Positions 1 through 11,919 of a stretch of DNA of 64,000 nt are shown here, in pieces. Below the pieces are notes generated by a model, which saw nothing but the letters and a program-made list of their open reading frames with translations, did not search any database and was not told where the DNA came from. Location: NCBI RefSeq assembly GCF_001704415.2, contig NC_030814.1:72967121-73031120 (forward strand), read 5' to 3'. The stretch is from Capra hircus (lineage: Eukaryota > Chordata > Mammalia > Artiodactyla > Bovidae). A program made the position numbers and the translations under genes. How positions within the stretch are numbered: position 1 is the first letter of the stretch; every line of letters starts with the position of its first letter.

Positions 1-680
1 TTAACAGTATACAGCACACACAGTACTTTGTAATTTGACATTAAGGAAATGTTCAGTAATGTCAAAATTGGTTTTGTCTTTTCTTTCAGCTTACTTAGCA
101 TTGTTATTTCTGAATATTTATCCTAAGGCTGTTTTAAGGGAGAAGTCTCAACACCAGGGATTGAATTTTTTTTTAACTAGATGGAGAAAGACAAATACCA
201 TTTTAAAATCATGATTTTGATACTTTAATATAAAAACTTTTTTAGGACAGAGATATTCAGCTTATATATGTCCAGTATATACCCACTTCTGGGCCCCCAC
301 TTGTGACACCTCAGAGCCCTTCATTTCTAATAACAGTTGCTTTGGTTTGACTCAGTTTGGTTCAAACCAGTATGATAACAGATAAATCACAAAGGGCAGG
401 TTAAACTTACTTGCTGCTGGTAGCAAAACAAATATGCAAACATAACCTGGACTTCTGAAATATAATGTACAGTCCTGACAGGCTGTGTCATGTCAGAAAT
501 AGGGTTGCTGCCTTTTGCAATGTGGCAGTGAAATCTGTGGTTCTCCAGCTCCCATATACGATTCAGTTCAGTGTGAAGGGGCTTTTTTAGCTTGACACAG
601 TTGTATACCACTGATTAAAATAACCTCTCTGCACTCTGATTAAGATAACACTCTCTTGGAGGGAGTGTCCTTCAGTATGA
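1..680. other. unique intronic sequence
   Basis: AT-rich DNA with no repeat family I recognise and no convincing coding exon. The short antisense frame at 387-611 has no recognisable domain and is treated as chance. Confidence 0.5.
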
Positions 681-1990
681 GTTCAGTTCACTTCAGTTGT
701 CCAGTCGTGTCCAGCTCCTTGCGACATCATGAATCATACCACGCCAGGCCTCCCTGTCCATCACCAACTCCCAGAGTTCACTCAGACTCATGTCCATCAA
801 GTTGGTGATGCTATCCAGCCATCTCATCCTCTGTTGTCCCCTTCTCCTCCTACCCTCAATCTTTCCCAGCATCAGGGTTTTTTTCAATGAGTCAACTCTT
901 TGCATGACGTGGCCAAAATATTGGAGTTTCAGCTTCAGCATCAGTCCTTCCAATGAACACCCAGGACTGATCTCCTTTAGGATGGACTGGTTGGATCTTC
1001 TTACAGCCCAAGGGACTCTCAAGGGTCTTCTCCAACACCACAGTTCAAAAGCATCAATTCTTCAGCTCTCAGCTTTCTTCACAGTCCAAGTCTCACATCC
1101 ATACATGACCACTGGAAAACCATAGCCTTGACTAGATGGACCTTTGTTGGCAAAGTAATGTCTCTGCTTTTCAATATGCTATCTAGGTTGGTCATAACTT
1201 TTCTTCCAAGGAGTAAGAATCTTTTAATTTCATGGCTGCAGTCACCATCTGCAGTGATTCTGGAGCCCCCCAGAATAAAGTCTACACTGTTTCCCCATCT
1301 ATTTCCCATGAAGCGATGAGACCAGATGCCATGATCTTCGTTTTCTGAATGTTGAGCTTTAAGCCAACTTTTTCACTCTCCTCTTTCACTTTCATCAAGA
1401 GGCTGTTTAGTTCCTCTTCACTTTCTGCCATAAGGGTGGTGTCGTCTGCATATCTGAGGTGATTGATATTTCTCCTGGCAATCTTGATTCCAGCTTGTGC
1501 TTCTTCCAGCCCAGCGTTTCTCACGATGTACTCTGCATATAAGTTAAAGAAGCAGGGTGACAATATACAGCCTTGACGTACTCCTTTTCCTATTTGGAAC
1601 CAGTCTGTTGTTCCATATCCAATTCTAACTGTTGCTTCCTGACCTGCATATAGGTTTCTCAAGAGGCAGGTCAGGTGGTCTGGTATTCCCATCTCTTTGA
1701 GAATTTTCCACAGTTTATTGTGATCCACACAGTCAAAGGCTTTGGCATAGTCAATAAAGCAGAAATAGATGTTTTTCTGGAACTCTCTTGCTTTTCGATG
1801 ATCCAGAGGATGTTGGCAATTTGATCTCTGGTTCCTCTGCCTTTTCTAAAACCAGTTTGAACATCTGAAAGTTCGCCGTTCACGTATTGCTAAAGCCTGG
1901 CTTGGAGAATTTTGAGCATTACTTTACTAGCATGTGAGATGAGTGCAATTGTGTGGTAGTTTGAGCATTCTTTGGCGTTGCCTTTCTTTC
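681..1990 (-). mobile_element. BovB LINE, 5'-truncated copy 1
   Basis: The 3' end lies at 681, where the typical TTCAG-rich BovB terminus is read on the opposite strand. The element runs leftward from about 1990. Translating the minus strand gives reverse-transcriptase palm sequence including the YADD catalytic motif (within 1282-1728) and the conserved C-terminal segment (693-1022). These lie in different frames and are broken by stops and frameshifts. About 1.3 kb of an element of roughly 3 kb remains, so the endonuclease domain and 5' end are absent. It is antisense to COMMD10 and cannot be autonomous. Confidence 0.95.
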
Positions 1991-2397
1991 AGTTTAGAAG
2001 AAATTATTTTTCTATATATCTCAAACGGTTCTACATATCTCCAACTGAACTTTTCTATTAAAAACATTTTGTTTTTATCATCTTTATTTTTTAGTTTCTG
2101 GATTATATTCAAGTAATTACTCCAGTATTCATGTTCAAATGTTGTTTCCCAATTGATTTTTTTGGAAACTTTTTAAGTTATATAGGCAGTAAAATAAATA
2201 CTATACTTGCTAATGATGATTTTTAAAGCATGACGACATTTTAGCTATTATACTAAAACAATTCTTGCCTTTCTTCTTGGTAGGATTCTGTGAAAAGTTA
2301 GAGGAAAAACTTGCCCATGTTTAAGAAAATAATAAATTCATCTTCAGAGTAAAGCTGCTTAAGTTAGCTTTTGGTCTCCGTATGTTTTAAGGAAGTA
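1991..2397. other. unique intronic sequence between BovB and SINE
   Basis: AT-rich, no recognised repeat or coding signal. Confidence 0.45.
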
Positions 2398-2410
2398 TAA
2401 CATACCTACT

Positions 2411-2528
2411 TGGAGAAGGAAATGGCAACCCACTCCAGTGTTCTTGCCTGGAGAATCCCAGGGACAGGGGAGCCTCATGGGCTGCCGTCTATGGGGTCGC
2501 ACAGAGTCGAACACAACTGAAGCGACTT

Positions 2529-2560
<32 letters not shown>

Positions 2561-2561
2561 C
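2411..2561 (+). mobile_element. BOV-A2 type SINE with (CAG)n tail
   Basis: Begins with the conserved GGAGAAGGAAATGGCAACCC block and ends in ACTTAGCAGCAG followed by a CAG/CAA repeat at about 2531-2561. It is flanked by near-matching target-site duplications, AACATACCT before (about 2399-2407) and AACATACAT after (2562-2570). It is a young-looking insertion in sense orientation to COMMD10. The CAG run is the SINE tail, not coding polyglutamine. Confidence 0.92.
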
Positions 2562-2639
2562 AACATACATACGGCTCAGTGAGTTATCACCAAATGAACA
2601 CTCCTGTGTAACCACCAACCACTGAAGAAGGCAAGTGTT

Positions 2640-3560
2640 ATCTGCATCCCTGGAAGCCCTCTTACTGATTCCTAACCACTGCCCCTTTCCTGCTTCCCAA
2701 AGTTAGTCACTCTCCCATCTATCCTAATATTGTGGATTAGTTTTGTATAAATTGAATCAGTCAGAATTTACTGTTTTGTCTCTGGGTACTTTCCCCCCAC
2801 AACATTGCATGTGTGTAATTCTTCCACGTTTTGTATAACCCCACTTTTGTTCCTGGCTGCATAGTATTCCATTGTGTGGCCGTACCATGGTGTGTGTAGC
2901 CGTTTTTCATATTGATGGAAATTTGAATTTGTACTATGACTGGTGCACATACACATGCATTTCTGTTGAACATATACTTAGATGTGAATTGTTAGATCAT
3001 TGGTTCAATTTTAGTAGATAATCAAGTTTCCCAAAGTTGCTATACCAATTTGCTTATTACCAGATGTATATGAGAGCTGTGGTTGATACATTTCTTCTCC
3101 AAAACTTGATATTATCACTGTGTTTAATTTCAGCCATTCTGGTGAGTTTGTAGAGAGACATTGCAGTGAGCTTTCAATTTGCTTTTCCTGATTGTTAGTG
3201 AGTTAAGCTCTTTGTATTGACTGTTTAGAAACCCACTTATATAGAGTGCTTTTTCAAGTCTATTATCTATCAAGTTCTCTGGTTTTCATATTTATTTGTA
3301 GACATCCTAGACACTAACCCATTGTTGTTTGTAGATTATTGTTTCATGCTTTGTGGCTTGCTTTCTGTCTCTAAGGCATTTTTTTGAGGAAAAGAAATTT
3401 TTAATTTTAATATGAGCTTATTTCTCTGATGTATTTCTCAAGTCTTTTCCTTCATGACTCCTACCTTCTGTGCCCTATTTAAGAAGTAATTACAGTCTTC
3501 TGTCATGAATATTTTACAATGTTATAGTTGGAAAATTTTATTGTATTACTCCAGTCTTCT
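2640..3560 (-). mobile_element. ancient L1 (L1M-type) 3' region
   Basis: Contains the antisense L1 3' UTR landmarks: GCATAGTATTCCATTGTGTG near 2861, a degenerate copy of the CCATTCTGGTGAGT block near 3134, and later blocks matching the usual order. It is heavily diverged and fragmented, with no usable ORF. Subfamily assignment needs a repeat library. Confidence 0.75.
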
Positions 3561-4736
3561 GATTATTTACTCTACCAATAAAAATTTAGGTGTATGCCCC
3601 CTTCTATATACATGTAATTTATTTATATGGATCATATGTGTATAATATACTCACTTTTCCAGAAAACAGGAACAAAAAAAGAAAATAGAAAATAATTAGG
3701 TAAGTACATAAGGAGTTGTGTCCTTTTTTCCACATTCCAGTATTATGATACAGCCAGTATTATGCTTTTTCTGATTTATACACACTACATTTTATGTCAG
3801 CCTTTTTAGAATCAAATAGTATTATCAAGTAAGTTATTTAAACTGTTGAGTAGGAAACTTAACCTGTTGATAGTCCAATCAGAAAACTTTATTTGGAAAT
3901 TTTTAATTGATATAAATTTGAGAAAACATGTTTTCTATAAGGCTATCTGCCTTATAGAGGAAATTTATTTCCTTAATTTTCACACACCATAATTTAGGTC
4001 TCAGATTAGTTAAGCATGTGACAAACTCAGCAAATACTTGATTTTTTTTTTCCAAAATGTAGATTTAATCATTTTATTTCCCTGCTTTGAGTTCTCAAAT
4101 TTAACAGACATCTCCCTACATTAAATATTTGTCTAACGGTTTTCTTATTTTTATAACATTTTCTCAGATAGAAACTAATCACAAAAAGTTAAAGAATACA
4201 AATTGCACAGATTTCCTTCTTTTTTATTTAATAACTTAAAAAATTTTTAAAAATTGTTCTATTTTTCAGTATGTAAGTTTGTGGTTTAAGATGGATTTAG
4301 TCACTAAGCCAAATAAATATCCTCCAACTCTCTCTCTCTCTCTCAGAAAGCTTCTTATATGTGGGATTGGCAGTCCCCATATTAGACTGTTTAAATGGTG
4401 TTTTAGAATTAGATCACATATTTTTTTCTGTAAGAAATGACATATTTTAAAAGAAAAGAAATGCAGCTCTAAACACTCAGAGTTGCTTGTTTATTCAACC
4501 TTCTAATCTAAGCATATCCTGACAACTTAATTTGAAATCTTTACCTCCTTCCCCGCCCCCAGCAAAAAAAAAGAAAATAAGGGGCTATTCTGGTTCTTAA
4601 ATTATTATCCTTTTAGTGTTAGAATATTCCTCTGTATCAAAAATAAAGTCTTATGAACTTTTTCTTTAACCTGTATGTGAATGTAAGGTCCCAAGAAAAA
4701 CAATTTGAAGAATACCTTACTATTAATTAGGTTTCA
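3561..4736. other. unique AT-rich intronic sequence with a (CT)n run
   Basis: No recognised transposon. A short CT dinucleotide repeat lies at 4329-4344. Nothing coding is visible. Confidence 0.45.
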
Positions 4737-5001
4737 CAGAGAAGGCAATGGCGCTCCACTCCAGTACTCTTGCCTGGAAAATCCCATGGATGGAGGAGCC
4801 TGGAAAGCTGCAGTCCATAGGGTCCCTGAGGGTCACACGACTGAGTGACTTCACTTTCACTTTTCACTTTCCTGCATTGAAGAAGGAAATGGCAACCCAC
4901 TCCAGTGTTCTTGCCTGGAGCATCTCAGGGACGGGGGAGCCTGGTGGGCTGCCGTCTCTGGGGTCGCACAGAGTCGGACATGACTGAAGTGACTTAGCAG
5001 C
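4737..5001 (+). mobile_element. BOV-A2 SINE, complete dimer, with perfect 12-bp TSD
   Basis: Two BovA-type monomers in tandem (about 4737-4870 and 4880-5001), joined by the linker CTTTCACTTTTCACTTTC, the classic BOV-A2 architecture. The target-site duplication AATTAGGTTTCA is perfect at 4725-4736 and 5002-5013, which fixes both ends. A 79-residue frame at 4748-4987 is SINE sequence and not a gene. Confidence 0.96.
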
Positions 5002-5097
5002 AATTAGGTTTCAAAACAATCAAGAATGAGATAAGTTTCCTGGAATTATTCAAGCATCTGGTTTCCTAATAACCTCCACTATATAGCCATTAGGTTT

Positions 5098-5170
5098 TTT
5101 GTTTGTTTGTTTGTTTTAATTGGAGAATAATTGCTTGACATCATTGTGATGATTTTTGCCTTATTAGCCA
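5098..5170 (-). mobile_element. L1 3'-end scrap with (GTTT)n tail
   Basis: A GTTT repeat at about 5098-5117 runs into AATTGGAGAATAATTGC, the reverse complement of the conserved artiodactyl L1 3' end. Very short and diverged. Confidence 0.5.
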
Positions 5171-8100
5171 TTAGTTTTTAAAAGTGGTTACACAGTTATC
5201 AGAAAAATTGAATTCTGAGGAGGTGCAATTTTAATGCATTTGAGCCAGAGTAAAAAGTTTTAAGTTTGGATGTAAAGAGTGGAAAACACAGGCAGAAGTT
5301 TGATATGGTTAAAATTTATTGTACTAAAGGCAACTTCTAGAGTATAATACATTTTGTTAATATTCATACGTAGTCTGAAAGTTGGTAAATTGTGTATGTT
5401 AGTGTCATAAGATCAGTAGTAGTTGTTAGGATAGTGAGCTTACTAATTGCAAAATAGGTAGGAAATTAGGAATTGCTGAAGTAAAATTAAATCTGTTGGA
5501 AAAGCATTGTAAGTATCTCAAAAATGTAAAAGACAGATTGGAAACACGAATTTCAAACTGAACTGCAATGCATCTAACCATTTCTAGACCATGTAATCTT
5601 TTTAACTCCAAAGAGGGGTACTCATGAAAGGCCACTGTAAGAGATCCCTTGTAATAACTGATGAAGACTTTCTTATCACTGAGAGATTGCTTTTGATAAA
5701 AAAGGATTGTGTTTTTTTTTTTCTTTAGATTGTTTCAAACCAGTATATTTTGGGGTACTGAAATCTGCCACGTATAAACTGATCTGTCTTTGAATTCACC
5801 TGTGCTACTTTTCACCAGAATTTCATGCTTTTTGTCATGTATTGCTTTTCTTCAGTGAATAAAGGATCAAAACCTGAGTATTTACTCCTATGTTCTGTGC
5901 TCACATTAGAATATTCATTAAACAGTTGTACCTCTGTGACCTTGAATTCTCCATAAATTAAAGTTTAGAGTGCATAAATTGACTTCCATGTAGCTTTGGG
6001 GCAACACCGTTCTGATATAGATGAACTGCAAGGCAACTCTGTGAGGAATAGTTAGAAAAAATGTAACATGAAAGTTAGAAAGGGAAACTGGATGACAGAC
6101 AGAAAATGGAGATTTTTACAACAAAGACTTGGGAAAGGTTAAGAGAAAATGGGTTGGACCAGGTATGCCTGATCCTAGATAGGCATCAGGATAGCCTTCT
6201 GCAGCTTTCTTTTTGTTGATGTAATTTTGTTTTGTCTTAATACATCTGCCCTGGCCTCAAGATTCACAGCATCTTTGGGAGTGGCTCGGAGGACAGAAAA
6301 ATTGTATTACAATTTTTGGTTCTGTTAGAATCGAAGTTGAGAGCTATTGTAGCATGGCTATGCAAATCATCTTATTTTTTTTTACTTTCCCACCAATCTT
6401 TTAAAACAACACTAAAACTAAAACTAAAAAATAGTACAATATCCATTATTACAATTTTATGTTGTGGTAAGTTTCAGTAATACTATCTTTACCAATTTTT
6501 ATTGTTTGTAGTGAAGGAATATTAGACTAGTTAGTTCATTATCTTCTTCCTTTAAAGTCAAAATTCTTACCATGTTATTCTGTTTACTTTAGTATATTCA
6601 GGACTTGTGTGGTTGGGGCTGTGTCAAATATATGAATGATTATAGGTCCTTACTTTTTAATGAAAGATTCTTTACTTTTTGTTTTATGACAATAAGTAGG
6701 TTCCCAAACATTATTCCAGTGATTACCGTGCCCTAGCATGCATCTGTCAGACATCTGGGTAGATCAGATGCCCTGGCCATGGTAAACTGCTGACTCTCAT
6801 CTTCTAGTGTTCATTTGTCTTAATGTCGGGTTTTAAATCTAAACATATTTGTCTGATGTAGGATTTTGAAGTTACCATGATATAAGTAAAAAGTAACTTT
6901 TATTTGTAATGGTAATAAACTGTTAAAGGATTAGTAAATTAAGAATTGAGAATGTGAAGTTGACTAGAGAATTTTGAAATGAGGGAAGATAGTTGAGGTC
7001 AGTTTATCCCCTCTTCCCAACCCCACCATGGCCCTCCCTCCTTCTCCACTGCATAAAAAGATTAAAAGATATTCCAGTGTGGCTGAGACGGTCTATGGAT
7101 TTACATCAAGCAAACTATATTATTTTGTGATTTTAAAAAAGAGTTTTTCTATACTTAAAATCTTCAAGTGTTTAATACAGTGTGGATTTTAAGCTGTCTT
7201 TAGATGACTTGTGCTTCTGATTATATTTTTGTTTCTTTGTGGTTTCTGGGCTTGAGACCAGTTCCACATCTGATTTTATGAACCAGCAATGAGACAATGG
7301 CAGTAAAGTTAAAATCAACATATTGGTTCAATTAACTGTGCTTCACATAAGTCACTTAACAATCATATTTGTTATTCAGTGGTATGTTTGTCATAAGGTT
7401 AATATGTTTCCACAGTTTCTAAGGATTGTACTATTGCTATTTTTTCAAATTTGATTTTATGAGTAATGATACTGTATATTCCCCCAAACTTCCCTAAGCA
7501 ATTGTAGTTCATCCTTTTTACTCATGCCCTCTTTTGATGGGGGGAGCATAATTTTTACTTTCAGATATCTAGTTTTCATTATCTTGCAGCTTATTGATAA
7601 TTATTCAGTTGTTGAGATAATTGGGGAAAAAATGCATTTTATCTTTTAGTTTGTAAGGAATCCTTTGAACTTGAAACAGAAACTGTCTTTTTGAAATTCA
7701 CTACCTGGATTAGGTTTTCTTAATTAAGCACTGAGTGTCATAATAGTAAATTTTTACCCTTCAGGTATAAAAATGACTGATTTCCCATTTGTAGACAATT
7801 TATACTGAATTGAAATGCTGTGAAGTTTTACATTTTGTGTGGATCTCAGAAAAGTTAGCTATTTTATTATACAAGTGAGCAGGTAAGGTTTTTGTGTATA
7901 ATTATATTCACCAGATGGAAGTAGTCTCGTTGAAAAGTTTAAAAAGAAGTCCTACGTAGGGTAAGATGGAGGCCTGAGCACACATGTTGATTTCCTGTCC
8001 CTCCTGAGACGTCACTAGAATAGAAGCATAGAAGCACAGAAAGAATAGATTGATGAAGCAAAGAAAATCAGACTCACTAGTACTTGTTAAGCTTTCAACA

Positions 8101-10965
8101 AATGACTGGGAGAAGGAAAGATGGGAGTGAGATGACTGATGAAACAAGCTGTGAGGCGGCTACAGAGGAGGTGAGAGGAAACTGACCAGCCTGTCTGAGC
8201 CTCAAAGAGCCTCTGAACTGAGAGTCTGCCAAGTATGAGGTAGGGCAGGAAGAAGATATAGAGCTGAAACAGGAGGATTAATCAAAGGTCTGTCCATGAA
8301 ACCAGAACAGTTGGCTTCCCTGCTGCACTTCTCATCCCCAGGCCAGAAACCAGAGCCTCATCTCAGAGGGAAGGCAGTGAACCATATGGGAAGGAGTAAG
8401 GTTTCTGTTGTGCATCTTGGCACTCTACAAGTAAGTCTGCATTATTCTGGCCTTTGAGGGACTGCAACCTCACAGCTGGCTTCCTGCACGCTCACTGTAG
8501 CTCTAGAGTGAAGCTTGCCTATGTCCAAACACGCCGATGTATACAGAGCTCAAGTTAATGCTGCCAAGGAGGCAAGAAGACAGATGAAATCTGTTTTCAT
8601 TATTGTGTCTATTGTCTCTGAAGCCCTCATATTATTACAGATGCTTAAATTTCTATGTTCTTATCATCATTTTGATTGTTCATTGAATATTTGTCTGCAG
8701 TGTGACAGAATTTTCACAAATGGAAGCAGATTTTATTTTCAAGAGTATCTCACTTTTGGTAACTCAGTCTTAGAAAGCTACCAAAAACTTCTTTTTACTC
8801 CCAAGATGTTTTAATTTTGCTAATATATTAGTGGGATATGACTTAGGAACAATTAGTCTTTATATTTCATAATCTTACCTTAAATTTAATGATAGCATAA
8901 GCTAACACTGATATTTAATAACGTGCACATATTATTCAGGTTTATTCGGCCTCTTGGGTTATATCATTTTTTTGCCTATAAGAGATATAGAATGCTTTAT
9001 TAAAACAGTGAGAAATGTTGATCTCCTTAAGTGGAAGAGAAGAACATATTTCTTGTCTTTAAAACATTTAGTAATGTGAATTGAGTTGTAGTGTTCAGAA
9101 AATTGCAGTTAGATTCAATCTTAATTTTTCTCATTTCCTTAAATTTTCGTGGCTATGCATATGGACTTATTTTTGTATTCATTTTCAGCTAAATAAATTA
9201 GTCCAACTATGCATGACTGAAATTACCTTCCATAAAAATTTCCAAAAGCATTTGAAAAATATCCCAAGGGTGGTTAAGTCTATAATATTTTACTTGATTT
9301 AAATGTTGTACCTAGCTTCTGGATGGATATGTGATCAGAAGAGAGAATCTAAAATTTAATGAAAGTTAATTATACTGTTGTAAAAGTCCAAAATGATCTT
9401 GTATCACTGAATGAGACTGACCTTGGAGACTAGTGGAAACTTCAAATGGTAGTTTCCAACTTCTATTCATTTTGGAGTTATTAAATGTATGAAAAATATA
9501 GTTGTTCCTAAAAGTCAATAAACATGGACATGATCATGCTGAAATGTATTTTGGATATTGGTTTTAATCTGTAATAGACTTTTGTATTCTGTACTTTGGG
9601 TGCTATAGAAATTACCATTCCCATGCATTCTCATGACAGTTGAGGTCTGAAAAGGCTTAATTAACCGTCCTTAGTTTTATGTTTCAAGAAGTTGGAGGAT
9701 AGGCATTTCCCCCCTCTGTCTTATTTTGACTTTAGAAACAAGATACAAACAAGTTCTTTAGATCTTGTAAAGACCCTTAATAGATACTTGAAAATATGGC
9801 TTGTTATTGTCTACTGAGTAGAAAGATCTTTTTCTTCTATTTAATATTTTAAATTTCTGTATTAACCCATTTCCAGATGCCTTGTGCTGTAGAAACATTT
9901 ATTTATTTTCATCTGAAATTTACGAAAGGAAAATGCGCAAGAAGGCACATTTTAACAAAACAGGAAGACAGAACAGCTTTTGACACTTGGCCTGCCCTTA
10001 AAGAATACATTGCAAATTGAAGGCTTGTTTAGATCTTTAAAATTAACTTTCATGAGCATTCTTAGCAGTGGGCCCTCTGCCTGAAATCATGGTGCCAGTT
10101 TAGGTCTTCAGGTTCTTTTTTGTAAATACCAGTTCTTTTCAAAATTAGGTAAATTTTTTAGGGAGAAAAATAAGACATCAAATTTATTTACTGAACAAAA
10201 TGAAAACTATTGTTGTAGATTCAGGTCAGTTCTAATTGGAACATTTTAAGAGATAGTTTGAATATTCTCATATATGGACTGTTTTAACATAATGCAACTC
10301 TAATATAAAGCTTCTGTTATCATATGAACTTTGAGGGAAGTAATTTTCCAAGAGTTAGAACTGAAACTTTCTGAGTTAGAAATTCATATACCTGATTTCA
10401 TTACATGGTTCCATTCCATATAGGATATTCAAAGCCATATATAACCATTTTGGTCTAATTAGTTTTAAAGAGGGTTTAGAACCTTTTGAAACTGTACAAT
10501 GGTGACGTTTACTCACCAGTAAGGGCTTAGTGATGTACAAGTGTGGGTATATGTGAAGAAAAGCAAACTCATATTAAATCTAAAGGCATAGGAATCAGAT
10601 CCTTTTTTCTATTGTCAAGCATCTCTTTGTGTAAATGAATAAAAGGAATATTTTGAGAACATCCAAAAGCTTTTCTCCTACTCTGTGTTCTTATTCCTTT
10701 CTAAAAATGTCTGGAGTTTCAGTATATATGCTTGTATTCCTCCCTGACAGTCATTCTAAAATACTTTTGTACTTTAATTTCAGATTGTTATTTCTTTTTA
10801 ACATTGTGTATCAATAATGATTTAAATTTAGTTTTACAAAATTTAATCTAGTAATTTAGTAAATTTGGTTTTACTGCTTTTGGACATTACAGTTTCTTGT
10901 ATTTTTACATGTTCCTCATTTTTTGTTTAGTTTTCTAGAATTGATTACTTAATACTTTTTTTAAT
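5171..10965. other. long mostly unique intronic block
   Basis: About 5.8 kb in which I recognise no BovB, SINE or clear L1. The part at about 7910-8580 is less AT-rich and purine-rich and may be a very old repeat or an exonisable segment, but I could not assign it. Frames at 7908-8147 (minus), 8515-8814 and 9081-9302 show no family signature and no splice support. Confidence 0.4.
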
Positions 10966-11281
10966 TAAATATTTATTTGTGGCTGTGCTTAGTGAATAAA
11001 GGTTTGCATTGCTCGGGCTTTCTCTAATTGTAGTAAGCGGGGGCTCCTCTTCGTTGTGGTGTGTGGACTTCTCATTGTGGTGACTTCTCTTATGGGCGCC
11101 GGCTCTAGGATGCGCAGGCTTCGGTAGTTTCAGCTCGTAGGCTCTAGAGCTATGGGCTCAGCAGTTGTGGTGCCCCACAGCATGTGCCCCACACACCCCC
11201 ACAGCATGTGGAATCTTCTCAGAGCAGGAGTCGAGTCTGCACTGGCAGGTGGACTCTCGACCACTGGACCACCAGGGGATT
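10966..11281 (-). mobile_element. CHR-2 type SINE (cetartiodactyl)
   Basis: In minus orientation the tRNA-derived head is at the right (CCACCAGGGGATTCC, 11269-11283). The body has the repeated CTCATTGTGGTG and GGCTCAGCAGTTGTGG motifs of this family, and the AT-rich tail is near 10970-10982. It is diverged. A locally repeated CCCCACAGCATGTG unit at about 11173-11211 suggests a small internal duplication. Confidence 0.8.
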
Positions 11282-11334
11282 CCGATAATTCATTTAGATT
11301 GTACCTGAAGGCTTTGAACTAGTCTGAGTCTTTG

Positions 11335-11561
11335 AAAGAAAGAAAGTGAAGTCGCTCAATCATGTCCAACTCTGCGACGCTATGAGCTCTGTCATAGGAG
11401 AGTTCCTATGAAGATAGGCTCCTCTGTCCATGGGATTTCTCCAGGCAAGAATACTGGAGTTGGTTGCCATTTCCTTCTTCAGGGGATCTTCCCAACCCAG
11501 GGATCAAACCCAGATCTCCTGGATTGCAGGCAGACTCTTCACTGGCTGAGCCACCAGGGAG
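11335..11561 (-). mobile_element. Bov-tA SINE with perfect 13-bp TSD
   Basis: The tRNA-Glu-derived head lies at the right and the BovA body at the left. The target-site duplication GTCTGAGTCTTTG is identical at 11322-11334 and 11562-11574. It lies in opposite orientation to the SINE at 11686, only 124 bp away. Confidence 0.95.
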
Positions 11562-11685
11562 GTCTGAGTCTTTGCATGACTAAAAATGTATATTTAATCT
11601 CTCGCTTGATTTCTAATAGGGCTTGACAGAATTCTACATGTAAATAATTTTCCCTGAGAAGTTAAGACTTCTTTATTGACTTCTG

Positions 11686-11902
11686 ACTTCCGTGATGGAT
11701 CAGATGATAAAACGTCTGCCTACAATGTGGAAGACCCAGGTTCAGTCCCTGGGTCAGGAAGATCCTCTGGAGAAGGAAATGGCAACCCACTCCAGTACTC
11801 TTGCCTGGAAAATCCCATGGACAGAGGAGCGTGGTAGGCTAAAGTCCGTGGGGTTGCAAAGAGTCCGATATGACTGAGCAACTTCACTTTTCACTTTCAC
11901 TT
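11686..11902 (+). mobile_element. Bov-tA SINE with perfect 14-bp TSD
   Basis: tRNA-derived head, then the body from CTGGAGAAGGAAATGGC, and a tail of CTTTTCACTTTCAC units. The target-site duplication TTTATTGACTTCTG is identical at 11672-11685 and 11903-11916. The frame at 11692-11877 is SINE sequence. Confidence 0.95.
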
Positions 11903-11919
11903 TTTATTGACTTCTGTTA

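Noticed and set aside
2531..2561. (CAG)n as a coding polyglutamine tract
   Set aside because: It is the 3' tail of a BOV-A2 SINE. The same tail occurs at 23181-23201 and 63373-63400.
8515..8814. 99-codon frame as a small secreted or membrane protein
   Set aside because: No signal peptide pattern, family motif, splice sites or promoter; hydrophobic residues follow from AT-rich composition.
11686..11770. tRNA-Glu-like heads of Bov-tA SINEs as tRNA genes
   Set aside because: Heads are diverged, lack a proper cloverleaf and anticodon context, and are fused to BovA bodies with TSDs.
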